NCBI GenBank assembly: GCA_030847615.1
Contig: JAUMIR010000004.1
Coordinates: 86,211,001 to 86,275,000, forward strand
From: Gambelia wislizenii
Lineage: Eukaryota; Chordata; Lepidosauria; Squamata; Crotaphytidae
Direction: 5' to 3'
DNA: 64,000 nucleotides
In this document: one piece after another, positions 50,627 to 59,562 of the stretch
Numbering within the stretch: position 1 is the first letter of the stretch
Layout: each line of letters opens with the position of its first letter
The notes under the pieces: model-generated
Database searches by the model: none
The model's input: only the letters and a program-made list of their open reading frames with translations
What the model was told of the DNA's origin: nothing
Made by a program: the position numbers and the translations under genes

Positions 50627-51693
50627 GGGCCTGCGGATACGAAGACAACGTAATACAGACCCTCCTGGCCTCACGCAGACCGTCAACGAGGAGGATATAC
50701 CAAGCAACCTGGAAAGTGTTCTCGCAATGGTGCACAGCCGCACAGATAAACCCCCTGCAAGCCTCGACAAAACACGTCCTGGAATTCTTGCAAGGAGGTC
50801 TCGAAAAGGGCCTCCGACCCAACACGCTGAAGAGACAGGTAGCCGCACTGGCAGCATTCATACAGTGCCCACAGGGAAACAGAATCTCAACACATCCACA
50901 TATCAGGAGGTTCCTGAGAGGGGCGACCCTCATATCCCCACCAGTGCGCCACAGATTCCCGTCCTGGAACCTCTCACTGGTGCTCCGCCAATTAACCAAA
51001 AGCCCATTCGAGCCCCTGAGAAGGGTCCCTCTAAGAGTAATGACAATCAAGGTGGCCTTCCTAGTGGCAATCACGTCAGCACGGAGAGTATCAGAGCTCA
51101 CGGCGCTGTCTATCAGAGAGCACCTGTGCTCTTTCGAAGAGGACGCGGTGTACCTCAGACCCGACCCATCTTTCAAACCGAAGGTGATTTCCGACTTCCA
51201 CGCATCACAACAAATAATCTTGCCCTCTTTCTGCCCCAGACCATCTCACCCTACAGAGAAACTGTGGCACAAGTTGGACGTCAGGAGGGCCTTGAGGATA
51301 TACATTAAACGCACAGCGGAATTCAGACGCTGCGACTCACTGTTCGTATCATTCACACCCGCATCAATGGGTGCCAAGGTGTCTAGACAGACACTGGCAA
51401 CATGGATCAAGGCGTGCATTTTCCTGGCCTACGACACCGCGAACATACCACGCCCATCTGGGGTGATGGCACACTCCACCAGGTCAGCAGCAACGTCGGC
51501 AGTTTTTTCAACGAACGCGCCCATCGACGAAATCTGCAGGGCCGCGACATGGGCTACTCCATCCACCTTTATCCGCCACTATAAGGTGGACAAATTCAAG
51601 TCATCAGATGCCATCTTCGGGAGAAGAGTCCTCCACGAGGTGGCACACCAGCACGGAAACTCGAGCTCAGTCACTCCCACCCACGGGAGATAA
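48811..51693 (+). CDS. DIRS tyrosine recombinase ORF, copy B, with long overprinted N-terminal frame
   Basis: An open frame of 960 codons. The recombinase domain is the last about 360 codons (from 50601, SLEIERRALRACGYEDN). Catalytic residues: Arg of ITSARRVSEL (about 51080), HSTR (about 51472-51483), ATWATP, and the nucleophilic Tyr of RHYKVDK at 51580-51582. About 600 codons upstream lie inside the RT ORF in a different frame, open but only weakly similar to the same stretch of copy A. The end is 12-13 nt before the ICR region starts. It shares its frame with ORF1. The protein is expected to integrate the circular DNA form in the nucleus. Confidence 0.92.
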   Translation: MGAGNDRPRLQNRVQRKTQEQIPTRTRPLQPPEGTELEDSNKPPTGDTSHRRSTRHATLLRGVLLLLHSTKERWKPKVRTRPQVYKLLHYLQALQDGNAIVHKGGGAGRRLPGLPRLIGSIPTHSDAPRKQTIPQIRVRRPTLPVPGTPLRARDSTKGIHQGDGGANRPPADQRDTPVPLPGRHPPKGAIQGQGTQRPGDNHKVSSGSRVHDKLQKEHPNASPIHSTLRSSDRYSDLLRRPVHGKTVGHQEGSHNSKRKAEGPDRLASTTLRAHDISHTSGPMGQVPLQTSPGSTTPPPGKHIPQRDDRHRHPARSETLPHLVDTDGKHIQRIPAVSTTTSSGDIRRQSPRMGGTLSGHGSTRPMVKSRTGAQHQLAGTQGSQTGPGILLRHTEGTACAAAHRQHNDAIVHSKTRRVQIQVTTLGGSNSATLGGKDSTVPDGPTPTRGSQHSSGLSEQTHGSPRRVGTEPRDLQSHPSEVRENVSGHVRVSPQCETKPILHQILPPGSGGNRRSSIPVANRPPVPVPPISPHRENVQENPGGKSTSGPDSPTLATATMVLRPDRDGDRDTNEALPTTGPPPTGSGGTSRRVVAPADSLEIERRALRACGYEDNVIQTLLASRRPSTRRIYQATWKVFSQWCTAAQINPLQASTKHVLEFLQGGLEKGLRPNTLKRQVAALAAFIQCPQGNRISTHPHIRRFLRGATLISPPVRHRFPSWNLSLVLRQLTKSPFEPLRRVPLRVMTIKVAFLVAITSARRVSELTALSIREHLCSFEEDAVYLRPDPSFKPKVISDFHASQQIILPSFCPRPSHPTEKLWHKLDVRRALRIYIKRTAEFRRCDSLFVSFTPASMGAKVSRQTLATWIKACIFLAYDTANIPRPSGVMAHSTRSAATSAVFSTNAPIDEICRAATWATPSTFIRHYKVDKFKSSDAIFGRRVLHEVAHQHGNSSSVTPTHGR

Positions 51694-51705
51694 GGGGCTA
51701 GGGTA

Positions 51706-51815
51706 CGTCCCAATACTCACGGATTGTTCCTGCCATCTAAACCTACAGAATGTTACATTGGGTACTTACCGTGAAGGTACTTTCTGTAGGATAGATGGCA
51801 GGAACAATCCGGCCC
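51706..51815. repeat. Internal complementary region, DIRS copy B
   Basis: Left half is the reverse complement of 45897-45941, right half the reverse complement of about 52056-52118. They overlap at CAGAAT (51746-51751), the complement of the ATTCTG present at both ends of the element. Confidence 0.93.
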
Positions 51816-51944
51816 GCCCCGTGACTGACATAGGAGCCTGTGAAGGGGGTACAAGGGGGCACTAATCATGAATGTATCATGTACCAGTCTCTCAACAGGG
51901 AGGAGTCTTGTCTACCTTTTTTCTACAGGGCTATGCTAGTCAGA

Positions 51945-52118
51945 GAACTGGCCTCGTGGGAGAAGAGGACTGGGAACAAAGAACTGGAATCTCCCAAGAG
52001 GCTTTGCGCTACTTCCTGCTCGAGCTGGGCGGTCCTAGGTTCCCAATACTCACGGATTGTTCCTGCCATCTATCCTACAGAAAGTACCTTCACGGTAAGT
52101 ACCCAATGTAACATTCTG
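51945..52118. repeat. Right inverted terminal repeat, DIRS copy B
   Basis: Pairs with the left ITR and extends about 35 nt beyond it. The extension contains CACGGTAAGTACCCAATGTA, nearly the same as in copy A, with a consensus splice donor GGTAAGT. Confidence 0.92.
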
Positions 52119-52165
52119 GGAGTTGAAATCCAAAACATCTGTAGGGCTGGAGTTTAAGAGCCATT

Positions 52166-52857
52166 GGTATAAGGGTGTGCAGTGCTGCAGATTATTACCC
52201 TCTTTTTGTCTCTGGTTTCCCTCATCAAACAATTGACTGGTTCTGAATTCATTTTTCATTCAGACTTCATTGGAAAATGTTCTCCATCTCTGATTTAGGC
52301 CTCTATGTAATCTACCTCTGTCATCCTACAAGTCTATCCAGCCCTGTTATCCAGGCCTCCTTTTCCATTTTCTATGATCTTACACCTTGAATTGCTGATG
52401 AATTGCCAATTCTACACCTTGACATCTGTGCTATTAATTAAAATGGAATGAAAAAGAAGATGATGCTGTGGCACCTAGCACATTAGTACATGAAATCATT
52501 AGTACATTAGCCCGTTTGCCTTAAAGTTCCTTGATTCAATAATTTATGTGGAAGAGGTGGTGGGGATGCCACACTGGCATCCTCAGGGAGACTGATTATT
52601 TTCCTAGGTGTTTGGTCTGACTGTCCTGTAAAAGGTGATCCAAATTTATTTGGGATAAAGGCTTCTAAATCGAGTAATACTTCTAATAGCTGGGTAAGTT
52701 CAGAAAGTGATTGATGGTGGAAATATCTAGGTATATACCTTTTTTAAAAAGGTATTGTTGGAATGTACCTCAAAGGCGTTGTCCATTTTTCAAACTTCGT
52801 TTGTCTTCCTTTAAATTGATAATATAAACATACTCTTTTCAAGTCTGGGTTAATATG
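52166..52857. other. Non-coding, no gene seen
   Basis: AT-rich sequence between the interrupted palindromic MITE and a Harbinger-like MITE. No feature recognised. Confidence 0.45.
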
Positions 52858-53338
52858 TGGCTAGATGGGCAATTTACCATTTCTTTCCCCCATTTTGGAT
52901 CCCCACTGTCCAAACCATGCAGTCCTGACAACGCCTGAGGCAAAGCTGGAGGGAAGCTGGAGTAAACCCATTTAAAACATTTTAAATGAACACCCAGGAA
53001 TACCCACTGATGGGTTCAGTGCGGGAATGCAGGGTCAGTACCTGCATGCCGGCCTGTATAGCCTGCTGCTGCTGCAGTCCCTCTGCAGCCAGGAAGGAGA
53101 CCCCCACCATATGATCAAGGCCCCTGCATGTGACCAGTTTTGATCACATGCTTAGGGCCTCCTTCCTGGCTTCAGGCAGTGTGACATGCTACAGTGGGGA
53201 AGGCACCCACCAATACAGGCCAGCCTATGCGTGCGGCCTACTGCTCGTTTCATCTTGGTAACAGGGGAAACGGACAAGCTCTGGGGGCAGAATACACTAG
53301 CTGGAAAGTGCCATATTCTGGCCTGTGTAGACAAGCCC
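52858..53338. mobile_element. PIF/Harbinger-like MITE, copy 3, inverted relative to copy 1
   Basis: Left end TGGCTAGATGGGCAATTTAC is a deleted form of the usual end; the right end is TGTGTAGACAAGCCC. ATG is found on both borders (52855-52857, 53339-53341). The centre is a palindrome: CCAGGAAGGAG...CATATGATCAAGGCCCC paired with GGGCCTCCTTCCTGG. Confidence 0.6.
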
Positions 53339-53363
53339 ATGGTTGCAGCCCAGCAAGTGTTTG

Positions 53364-53600
53364 TGTGTGTGTGTGTACGTGCTGAGGTTTGGTGACCCCA
53401 TGGATTTCATAGGGTTTTCTTAGTCAAGGATTACTCAGAGATGTTTTTGCCAGTTTCTTCCTCTGAAATATAGCCCACAGCACCTGGTATTCGTTTATGG
53501 TTTTCCATCCAAGTACTAACCAGGGCTGACCCTGCTTAGCTTACAATATCACATGAGAGCTGGTGCCTGCTGCACATTGCCTATAATGGGCAGGAATGTG
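53364..53600 (-). mobile_element. 5S rRNA-derived SINE, antisense
   Basis: The minus-strand head carries the 5S-like text complementary to CATCCAAGTACTAACCAGGG and CTGACCCTGCTTAGCTT (53506-53542), which matches the 5S rRNA internal control region more closely than the copy at 28552. The body (GGTGACCCCATGGATTTCAT, TTTTCTTAGTCAAGG) matches that of the tRNA-headed SINEs. Confidence 0.78.
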
Positions 53601-53627
53601 CATTTTTTATTCTCGTCTAGACAAGCC

Positions 53628-53788
53628 CTTTGACTCTGGAGACCAGGATTTGAATCCCTGCTTGGCCATGAAAATTCACTGGGTGATCTAGGGTGAGTCA
53701 CACACACTCAGCCTCAGAAAACCCACTGATAGGTTCACCTTAGGGTTACCATAAGTCGGAAATGACTTGAAGGCATGCAACAACGATG
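53628..53788 (+). mobile_element. tRNA-derived SINE, sense
   Basis: Starts in the tRNA-like head (GACTCTGGAGACCAGGATTT with B box GGATTTGAATCCC) and ends GACTTGAAGGCATGCAACAA. The middle part is deleted relative to the 45553 copy. Confidence 0.75.
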
Positions 53789-53799
53789 TGGTATTCCTC

Positions 53800-54478
53800 T
53801 TTTCCCACTGCCTTCTACCTTACCAAGTGTTATTGTCTTTTCTAGTGACACACGCCTTCTCATGATGTATCCAAGTATGACAGTGTCAGCTTAGACATCT
53901 TAACTTTTAGTTAGAGGTCAGGCTTGATTTGCTGTAGGGCCCATTTAGATGTCTTTTTAACAGTCCATGGTATCCATAGAACTCTTCTGCGGCACTAAAT
54001 TTCAAATAGGTTGATTTTCTTCCTGTCAGCTTTCTTCACTGTCCAGCTTTCACAACTCTACATAGAAATTCGAAATACAATGGTATGGACAATACTACCT
54101 TTAGTATTCAATGATATATCTTTCGGGATCTTGCCTAGTTCCTTCATAGCTGCCTTTCAAGTCCTAGTCTTGAAAATCTTGAACTATTTCAATGTCTTCA
54201 TCATCTGCTTTAAAGTTATGTAAACATTCTGTGGTCATTATTTTTGTTTTCTTAATGTTCAACTGTAAACCTGCTTTTTCACTTCCTTTCTTGACTTTCT
54301 TCAGTAATTGTTCCAAGTCGTTGCTATTTTTTGCTAGTAGTATGGTGTCATGTACATATCTTAAATTGTTGTCCCTTCTTCCAGTTTTCACATCTCTTTC
54401 CTCTGAGTCTAATCCTTCTGTATATATGTTATCTTCAGCATACAAGTTAAACAGATATGGTGATAAAATGCAGCCTAG
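53800..54478 (-). pseudogene. RTE/BovB-like LINE reverse transcriptase fragment, antisense
   Basis: The minus strand reads GCILSPYLFNLYAEDNIYTE, then NNLRYVHDTILLAKNSNDLE (catalytic box mutated from YADD to YVHD), then GLQLNIKKTKIMTTE (54470-54190). This order and wording fit RTE-clade (BovB-like) reverse transcriptases. 3' of it (54170-53800) lies further LINE sequence with stops (complement of GTATCCATAGAACTCTTCTG). Assignment to RTE rather than another clade is tentative. Confidence 0.6.
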
Positions 54479-54484
54479 TCCATA

Positions 54485-54786
54485 CTGGTGTGCTGGCCCA
54501 TGTCTACAGCCGCCTCTGTTGCCATTTGTGTCACACTCTCTAAAGCCAAGAAGGAGGCCCGCAGCATGTGATCAAGGCTGGTCACATGCAGGGGGCCTTG
54601 ATTACATGCTGTGTGCCTCCTTCCTGGCTTCAGAGAATGGTATGTGGACGACAACAGAGGTAGCTGCAGATTTGGGCCAGCGTGTCCATGCAGACTTCCT
54701 CCCATTTTGTGCAGGTAATGGCGGGGAGGCAACAGGCCTGATCCGGCCAGAATACGCCAGTGAGAAGCCAGTATAGACAAGGCCTT
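54485..54786. mobile_element. PIF/Harbinger-like MITE, copy 4
   Basis: Carries the palindromic core (AAGAAGGAGGCCCGCAGCAT...GTGTGCCTCCTTCCTGGCTT) and a right end AGTATAGACAAGGCC. The left end is partly lost next to the RTE-like fragment. Confidence 0.55.
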
Positions 54787-55670
54787 TGTATGTCCTCAAC
54801 CAAAGAGACTGTATGTCTGTCCAGTCACCTCACTTACATATAGTCCATAATTTTATATAAGTCAAACTACAACTTCATTAATAATACAACTTGAACAGTC
54901 AACAGCTAGTAAATTCAGAGCTTATTCATAGTTACTTATTCATAGAAGGGAACTTACTGAAGGCTGAATCTGACAGATGTAAAGGATGATAGAAATGAAG
55001 TGAAAAGAAAACACCAGAATCTAGGAGGTAGAAATGAAGTGAAAAGAAAACACCAGAATGTAGGAGGGATCTCCTTGAATATCTCTATAATTGCAGCATG
55101 CCAGAGGGAAGGCTTCCACTTACCTTTTATTGCAACCTTTTAGCTACTGTTTTTACAAGTTGTGGAATATGGGAGCTGCCTAAGAATCAGAATAGTCAGT
55201 GGTGGGCCTTGTGGATTTTATTAAAGCCCCTTCCTGGCAACTATCCATCCTAATTTGAACACTGCTTTTGAAAGGGCTGTTCAGGGACTTGTCCTTGCAC
55301 TGTAAGGTCCACATCAGATGTTATATGTTCTTGCATTACACATATAAGGTATTATCTACACTTAAATATATGAATTTGACAAACATGTATTTCATATAGA
55401 CACATTCAGCTGAATGCCATTTGCTGTAGGTGCTTGACTTGGTACTAAATCCAAACTTGGTGTCATAGTGTGTGAATTTGCTCAAAATCTTGAACTGTAG
55501 AGGAAAGAAGGTTCAGGTTCAGTTTTCCTGTTCTTGTGAGCAGTGCTCTCAAGTGTAGAGCTGTAATCCTTCAAGAAGGATTAGAATAGTCTGTTTGTGC
55601 TTCCTTGTCACTTGGCACAAAATGGCTGTGCCTACATCTGGGAAGCTCATGGTAAATCCTGTCAGAACTC
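54787..55670. other. Non-coding with a perfect-type tandem duplication
   Basis: A 39-nt unit (TAGAAATGAAGTGAAAAGAA then AACACCAGAATCTAGGAGG) occurs twice in tandem at 54990-55028 and 55029-55067 with one difference. No coding frame. Confidence 0.6.
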
Positions 55671-55790
55671 ATTGTTGTTGTTGTGTGCCTTTTAAGTAAT
55701 TTATGACTTACAATGACCCTAAGGCGAGAACCTATGGGGTTTTCTTGGCAAGACTTGTCCAGAGGGAGGTTGCTCCCCACAAGTGAAGCT
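55671..55790 (-). mobile_element. tRNA-derived SINE 3' fragment, antisense
   Basis: TTGTTGTTGTTGTGTGCCTT, GACTTACAATGACCCTAAGG, GGGGTTTTCTTGGCAAGACT; the head is missing. Confidence 0.7.
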
Positions 55791-56057
55791 GAATTGTTTA
55801 GCAGATTGAAAAGCTTGTAAAATATCACTGGGTTCCTGGGCATTAAGATAGCATCATCATCATGTTACTACAGATGCTCAGAGGTGTGTGATCATTGTGA
55901 TATAGCAGTCAGGATTGCATATACAGGTGTCAAGCTACTGTTCCTCATGACACACACCATTATTGTTCTCAGAATGAGTAAGGAGAGCAAATAAATCTAT
56001 TGTTTCTTTCTTACTACTCTTTCTGTCTGTATGAGAAAGAGAGAAGGAATGAAAAAC

Positions 56058-56270
56058 CTAACCTGTGCAATCCTCCTTCTTGTCCTTCATTGTTTTGGTA
56101 TCTGTGGTAAACCTACCCCCTTTCACCTCCTTCCCTAAGATGAAGAACCCTAATCTTCTAAATCTTCCACCATGTGTAAGCCTCTCCAGGCTTGTAATCG
56201 CCTTTGTCACCTGTCTCTGGACCCCTTCTATTTCTGCTCTGTCTTTTTTAGAGATAAGGTGGCTCAAAAA
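56058..56270 (-). mobile_element. CR1-like LINE fragment, divergent, antisense
   Basis: Minus-strand frame with KKDRAEIEGVQRQVTKAITS, then LERLTHGGRFRRLGFFILGK. The order 'EGVQRrxTK...RLxxLGxFxLxK' is that of the CR1 ORF2 C-terminus, but it is much diverged from the other CR1 copies here. Confidence 0.4.
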
Positions 56271-56909
56271 TGAAACTTTTAAAAAATAGAGATCATGCTG
56301 TTTATAAACAGTCTTGTTGCTGCTTATGCAGCATCCTGCATGAACAGATGTCTGGAATGCTATTCTGCCCTTGCTTCTGGGTGGGTCAGTAGTAGAAAAT
56401 AAAAAGAAATAAGCTTATTTTTGTAACTGGCAAATGGCAGAGGCATAACTAATGGGAACACTGTAGCAGGCTGCTAGGGAATCCTGAGGGCAGGGGGGAG
56501 GCAAAGAATAAGACAGATTTTACAGAGTTTCTTAATTGATGCTATATCAGTAGCATTATGGAGACTGTGGTGAGTTTTTTCATAGAACAAAAAGATTGTT
56601 CCTATCTAGTGAATATTCCACAAACTGTTACAGAAGGAGAGTTTGGAGTGGGAGAGCAGTCGAGTATCCAGTTTTCAGAGCAACATGTCAACTTTTATAA
56701 AGGTTTCTTACAGCGGAGTCTTTAATTGCCTTTCCTTCCAAACTGGCAACATTAGGAAAAAAGAATAGCTATGAGGGCCCTGTGAGAAACCTACACTGAG
56801 ATTTAAAATTTGTAATCTCTTGACTTTCCTCACTGGTTTGCATATTGTTCACACACCCAGAGAAAATAGACCATTTTCAACAAAAACAAAAAACAATTAC
56901 ACTCAGAGA
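56271..56909. other. Non-coding, no gene seen
   Basis: AT-rich, with no feature recognised. A GATGAT-type run follows at 56910-56935, probably the tail of the next L2 copy. Confidence 0.45.
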
Positions 56910-58650
56910 TGATGATGATGTGATGATATGATATGATTTCTTGCACGCCTCTCCCTATGGATTGAGATGGGGATCAACAATTAAAATACAGCAATAAATA
57001 CAGTAGGACCCCCCCCCATATCCGCAGGGGATTGGTTCCAGGTCCCACCGTGAATAGTGAATTCCACAGATAATAGCGAATGCCCTCGTTGCCACGACCT
57101 TCTCCCTCTACCCTCCGCCAGCCATGACACCAGACACACACCCCTGGAGAAGGGAGAAAGGAGACGAGCTCACCTCCTCCCTCCCTCCTCCTGCTTGTCC
57201 CTGGCTGTCCCGTTGGAAACCCCCCACCCAGAGATCCACCCAGAGAAGGGAGGGGGAGGTGAGCTCGACCCCTCCCTTGCTTGCTGGAACCCTCTTCCTG
57301 CCCTGTTGGAACCCACCCCGGAGAAGGGGGAAGACTAGCTCGACCCCTCCCTCCCCCGCCTGCCGGCCGCACTGCAACCACCCCAGAGAAGGGAGGGGAA
57401 GGCAAGCTCAATCCCTCCCTCTCATGCCCGTCATGCTGGAACCCACCCACTTCTGTGAACTCACCTCCTTCCTGTCTCCCCCTTCCACCCCAACGTTGCC
57501 ATCCATGGATAATTGAATCTGGGGATGGTGAATCAGCAGATGCAGGGGTGCTATTGCCAGAAGAGATTGGTCCTTAATGCTGTTTTAAATGCAAACAGTG
57601 TATCCAGCTGTTGGATCTCTTCTGGTAGGTTATTCCACAATTTTGAGGCTGCTGATGAAAAAGTCCTCTGGTTAACTGTTGTCCACAGATGACTAAAGTA
57701 AATGCCCCCAAGGAGGCTGAAGTGTATGGGGCATATTATACAGCAGAAGGTGATTCCACAGATAACCTGGAGCCAAACTATGGAGAGCATTAAATATCAC
57801 AATCAACACTTAGTATCTTGCCCAGAAACTACCTGGTCAGCCAGTGGAGTAATTTTAATGTAGGTGTAATATGTCCACTCCTAGATGCAGCAATAACCAG
57901 TCTGGCTGCCATGTTTTGCACTAATTGAAGTTTCTAAACTTGGCACAGAGGTAGCCCAGTGTACAGCACATTGCAGAATTCCAGCCTTGATTCTATCAGT
58001 GTGTGCACTACCATCTTTAAGCCCTCCAGCTCTAGGAAGGAGTGCAGCTGGCGTATATGCTGAAGCTGATAGTAAACACACCTGGCTATGATATCAATCT
58101 GGGCTGTCATTTGAAGCAACGGATCCAGAAGCACTCCTAAGCTTTCAGCAAGGGTCTAACCCTAGGACTGGTTGATATACCTTCAACCCCAGGTTAGGAC
58201 CTTTAACCGTAAACACCTCCATATTGTCTGGATTCAGTTTGAGTTTGTTTTTCCTCATCCATCCCATTACCTCCTCCAGGCATTCATTCAGAGGAACACA
58301 CTATCCTTAGCTGATGCTATTTTTGAAAGTATGGAGAAGTGTATTTGGGTGTCATCGGCATATTAATAGCACCCTGCCCCATGCTTCTGGATGCTCTCCC
58401 AGCAGTTTCATGTATATGTTGAACAGCATTGGGGAAAGAATGGCACCTATTCCATTATCAAAGCCCTCAGGTGTTCCAGACGGATACCATGGTTGATGGT
58501 ACCAAATGCCACTGAGAAGTCCAGAAGCACCAACAAGGACACACACTCCTCCTGTCAATGCTCAGGCAAAGATAATTCACTAAGGCAATCATAGCAATCA
58601 CATCTCCATATTCTGCTCTGAAGCTGTTTGAAATAGGGCTAGAAAAATAA
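56910..58650 (-). mobile_element. L2 LINE fragment, antisense, split by a MITE
   Basis: Minus-strand L2 text: LVGASGLLSGIWYHQPW and LSPMLFNIYMKLLGEHPEAW (about 58500-58370), MTAQIDIIARCVYYQLQHIR and GLKMVVHTLIESRLEFCNVL (58110-57990), FSSAASKLWNNLPEEIQQLD (57650-57580). The 3' end resumes at 56910-57000 beyond an inserted MITE. Several stops and frameshifts. Confidence 0.8.
57001..57555. mobile_element. Long pogo-like MITE with internal minisatellite, inserted in L2
   Basis: Left end after TA (56999-57000): CAGTAGGACC, then a C run and CATATCCGCAGGGGATTG. The right end carries GAATCAGCAGATGCAGGGG. The interior is GC-rich with about four imperfect units of 75-80 nt (CCAGAGAAGGGAGGGG...AGCTCGACCCCTCCCTC...TGCTGGAACCC). 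The last bases of the right end are mutated (GCTATTG instead of the expected TACTG). Confidence 0.6.
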
Positions 58651-59324
58651 AGTGGCTCCTCACATTTTATATGTTTGTCTAATTTTTGGCAAAAAGAACT
58701 AAACAGAGAGAATGAGGGGGCAGTTTGCATGCCAGTTCTCCAAATTTTAAGTTAAAAAGGAAAATAATTATAATGTATGGGTTTATTTCCTGCCAAATGC
58801 ATGAGTACTTTATGCATTTGCTTATGTAATATAGTCAACATTTAAGCTAGGCAGATGGAAGGCAGTCTTCACCTCCTTTTCTGTAATATAGTAGTTGTAG
58901 GTATGGCCGTCAAGTTGTATCTCCAGAGTTTTTGGTTCACCTCAGACTCCCTTTTCTTTAATTTCTGTTATACACCAATGTAGACCAATAGAGTTTGTGC
59001 TATTGTAGCACATCAGTGGCTTGTCTAGAATATTGCAGTCCTAGGACTTCCGTACCATAATACCTGAGAGCAAAGGATTACATCCTTGCAATTAATCCTT
59101 TCTGAATGTGTGTGAAACTTGGAAGTGATAGAGGGTGTTCAATCTAATGAGCAGTCTCATTTCTACTTCCTGTGGTTTTGTGGTAGGCAGGTGAGGTTTG
59201 ATTGATTCCTATAGTGGAATGCCAGTAAAACTCCTGATGAATACTTTCCTAATGCTGAGATATATTTCTTGCACCAATAGTACTGCACTCTTTGTGCATT
59301 GTTATTTGGTATAGCCCATCCTTC
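58651..59324. other. Non-coding, no gene seen
   Basis: AT-rich. No credible coding frame or named repeat. Confidence 0.45.
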
Positions 59325-59562
59325 ATAATAATAATAATATTTATTTATACCCTGCCCCTCTGTTAAAACAATCGAGGCGGCTTACAAAAACTAAAATACA
59401 ATACAGATAAAAATCCCTAAACACCCCCACCCCCACCCTCCCCCATAAAAAATATTAAACAAATGTAAATTAAAAGCAACGGTCTAAAATCACCTTTAAA
59501 AACAATAAATACAATAAATAGCCAGCGGACTAAAAGAAGCCAGGATCCCCTGAGGCTGGGAT

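Larger units (their letters stand above)
45897..52118 (+). mobile_element. DIRS retrotransposon copy B, full length, all frames open
   Basis: A complete element of about 6.22 kb organised like copy A: left ITR, GC-rich leader, ORF1, RT ORF, recombinase ORF, ICR (51706-51815), right ITR. ORF1, RT/RNase H and recombinase frames are all uninterrupted. The ICR matches the left terminus over 45 nt and the right terminus over 63 nt without mismatch. The ITRs match over more than 100 nt except next to the outer boundary. It has every visible feature of a potentially active element. A and B are related but clearly diverged in protein sequence. Confidence 0.95.
45818..52165. mobile_element. Short palindromic MITE, interrupted by DIRS copy B
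   Basis: Left arm 45818-45902 (GCTTCAGTTTTGGACTTCAG) and right arm 52113-52165 (GGGAGTTGAAATCCAAAACA) are complementary, and together make one short palindromic repeat of the family seen at 18363. All of 45903-52112 is the inserted DIRS element. Joining the flanks at ATTCTG gives the expected arm sequence, which defines the empty site. Confidence 0.75.
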
